Source: Terriglobia bacterium
Lineage (GTDB): Bacteria > Acidobacteriota > Terriglobia > Terriglobales > Acidobacteriaceae
Assembly: GCA_020073165.1 (NCBI GenBank)
Contig: JAIQFP010000002.1
Span: 186,001-250,000, forward strand
Length of the DNA: 64,000 nt
Direction: 5' to 3'
In this document: positions 63,175 to 64,000 of the stretch, one piece after another
Layout: the number at the start of each line of letters is the position of its first letter
Numbering within the stretch: position 1 is the first letter of the stretch
The notes under the pieces: generated by a model
Told to the model about the DNA's origin: nothing
The model's database searches: none
Seen by the model: only the letters and a program-made list of their open reading frames with translations
Made by a program: the position numbers and the translations under genes

Positions 63175-63960
63175 ATGGCCATTGAACCGATGAAAACCGC
63201 AGCACCGGACAGTGCCGTTGCGAACTCCGGTTCGGAGTACTTCTACTCAACCGCTTCGGTCATTGAAAGTGACCGCTATCGCTGGTTCATGCAAGACCTC
63301 GACCGGGTCGAGGCCCAACTGCGCCACAAGTTCGAGAACGACGCCTGGACTGGCATTCAGCTGGCGATCAAGCGGCTCATCGACATCGTCGGCAGCTTTT
63401 GCCTGATCGTTCTGCTCACCCCCGTGTTTTTGCTTACTTCCTTGGCGGTGCGCCTGACCTCGCCCGGCCCCATTATGTTCAGCCATAAGCGCTGGGCGCT
63501 GCATCAGGGCCACTTCATCTGCCTGAAGTTCCGCTCCATGCGGACCGATCAGCAAAAGATCATGAACACCGCGGAAGTTCAGGAAATGCAGAAGACCGGC
63601 GTCCTGCTCAAGTTAAAGAAAGATCCGCGCCTGACTCCCATCGGCTCCTTCATCCGCAAGACCAGCATCGACGAATTGCCCCAGCTCTTCAATGTGCTCA
63701 AAGGCGACATGAGCCTGGTCGGTCCCCGTCCCCTGGTTTTGCACATGATGCAGCCCTATCCCAAGGTCCGGCGTGTACGCTGCATGATGCGCCCGGGGAT
63801 CAGCGGCCTGTGGCAGATTCGCGATCGTGAGAACAACACCAGCGTGATCGGCATGATGCCGCACGACATCGAATATCTGCTCAACTTCAATCTCTGGCTC
63901 GACATCAGGATTTTGCTCTCGACCCTGCCCGCGGTGTTGTGGGGCACGGGCGCTTGCTGA
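63175..63960 (+). CDS. Initiating sugar-phosphate transferase (polyprenyl glycosylphosphotransferase)
   Basis: 261 residues from ATG 63175 with AAGGG upstream. One membrane helix ([25 protein letters not shown]) then the bacterial sugar-transferase catalytic domain: [51 protein letters not shown]. It lacks the four extra N-terminal helices of WbaP. Transfers the first sugar-phosphate to undecaprenyl phosphate. Placed last among the genes visible. Confidence 0.92.
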   Translation: MAIEPMKTAAPDSAVANSGSEYFYSTASVIESDRYRWFMQDLDRVEAQLRHKFENDAWTGIQLAIKRLIDIVGSFCLIVLLTPVFLLTSLAVRLTSPGPIMFSHKRWALHQGHFICLKFRSMRTDQQKIMNTAEVQEMQKTGVLLKLKKDPRLTPIGSFIRKTSIDELPQLFNVLKGDMSLVGPRPLVLHMMQPYPKVRRVRCMMRPGISGLWQIRDRENNTSVIGMMPHDIEYLLNFNLWLDIRILLSTLPAVLWGTGAC

Positions 63961-64000
63961 AGTGAACCCGAAACCGGGCCTCGGAGCTCTTTGATGCCTT

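Noticed and set aside
44370-63960. Exosortase (XrtA)-type exopolysaccharide locus
   Set aside because: No exosortase, no PEP-CTERM protein; Wzx/Wzy components explain the genes.

Overview
The window looks like a chromosomal segment of an acidobacterium (Terriglobia/Koribacter-like). The reasons are the GC-rich coding style, the gene repertoire (DUF1111 di-haem protein, CHAD-HD protein, F420-type oxidoreductases, large Ig-like lipoprotein, UpxY/Wzx-type polysaccharide locus) and many short-period intergenic repeats. This placement is inferred from gene content; no rRNA, tRNA, CRISPR array, phage or transposase gene was found.

Layout. Positions 1-10.8 kb carry a partial YeiH-type transporter, a STAS protein, the replication/recombination trio dnaX-ybaB-recR, a secreted protein, a PD-(D/E)XK protein, a CHAD-HD protein and a HEAT/PilZ protein. 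From 23.5 down to 10.9 kb one minus-strand block reads nuoA-(two small ORFs)-nuoC-D-H-J-K-L-M-N-atpZ-atpI-atpB-atpE and ends at a hairpin terminator. It contains all the complex I subunits without iron-sulfur clusters and none of those with them (B, E, F, G, I are absent). From 23.9 to 37.6 kb there is a mixed stretch: lysS, a PLP decarboxylase, an Ig-like lipoprotein divergent from a di-haem cytochrome, a beta-helix protein, and PPOX and luciferase-family oxidoreductases.

The most striking system is a five-gene minus-strand cassette at 37.9-43.2 kb: flavin-dependent halogenase, hexapeptide acyltransferase, acyl-CoA-dehydrogenase-like flavoprotein, stand-alone adenylation enzyme and carrier protein. 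The adenylation pocket reads D-L-F-Y-L-A-L-V-C, one residue from the remembered L-proline code of PltF/RedM-type enzymes, and the dehydrogenase resembles PltE. The set therefore looks like a minimal halopyrrole assembly line: L-Pro to prolyl-S-carrier to pyrrolyl-S-carrier to halopyrrolyl-S-carrier. No PKS, NRPS or thioesterase is present; the acyltransferase is the only visible off-loading candidate.

After a 1.2-kb gene-poor interval, 44.4-64.0 kb on the plus strand is a Wzx/Wzy-type exopolysaccharide operon: export protein, Wzz, degenerate BY-kinase, UpxY antiterminator, nucleotide-sugar dehydrogenase, flippase, sulfotransferase, polymerase/ligase, GH10, polysaccharide deacetylase, GT4, epimerase, GT26, an SxtK/SxtJ/SxtI-like carbamoylation trio, UDP-galactopyranose mutase and the initiating sugar-phosphate transferase. 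It predicts an acidic, sulfated, carbamoylated, galactofuranose-containing polymer.

A second theme is a set of intergenic elements built from degenerate words of 7 (sometimes 8 or 9) bp, usually as inverted arms around a short spacer. About a dozen lie between 3 and 29 kb and I saw none in the halogenase or polysaccharide loci. Several encode the ends of flanking proteins.
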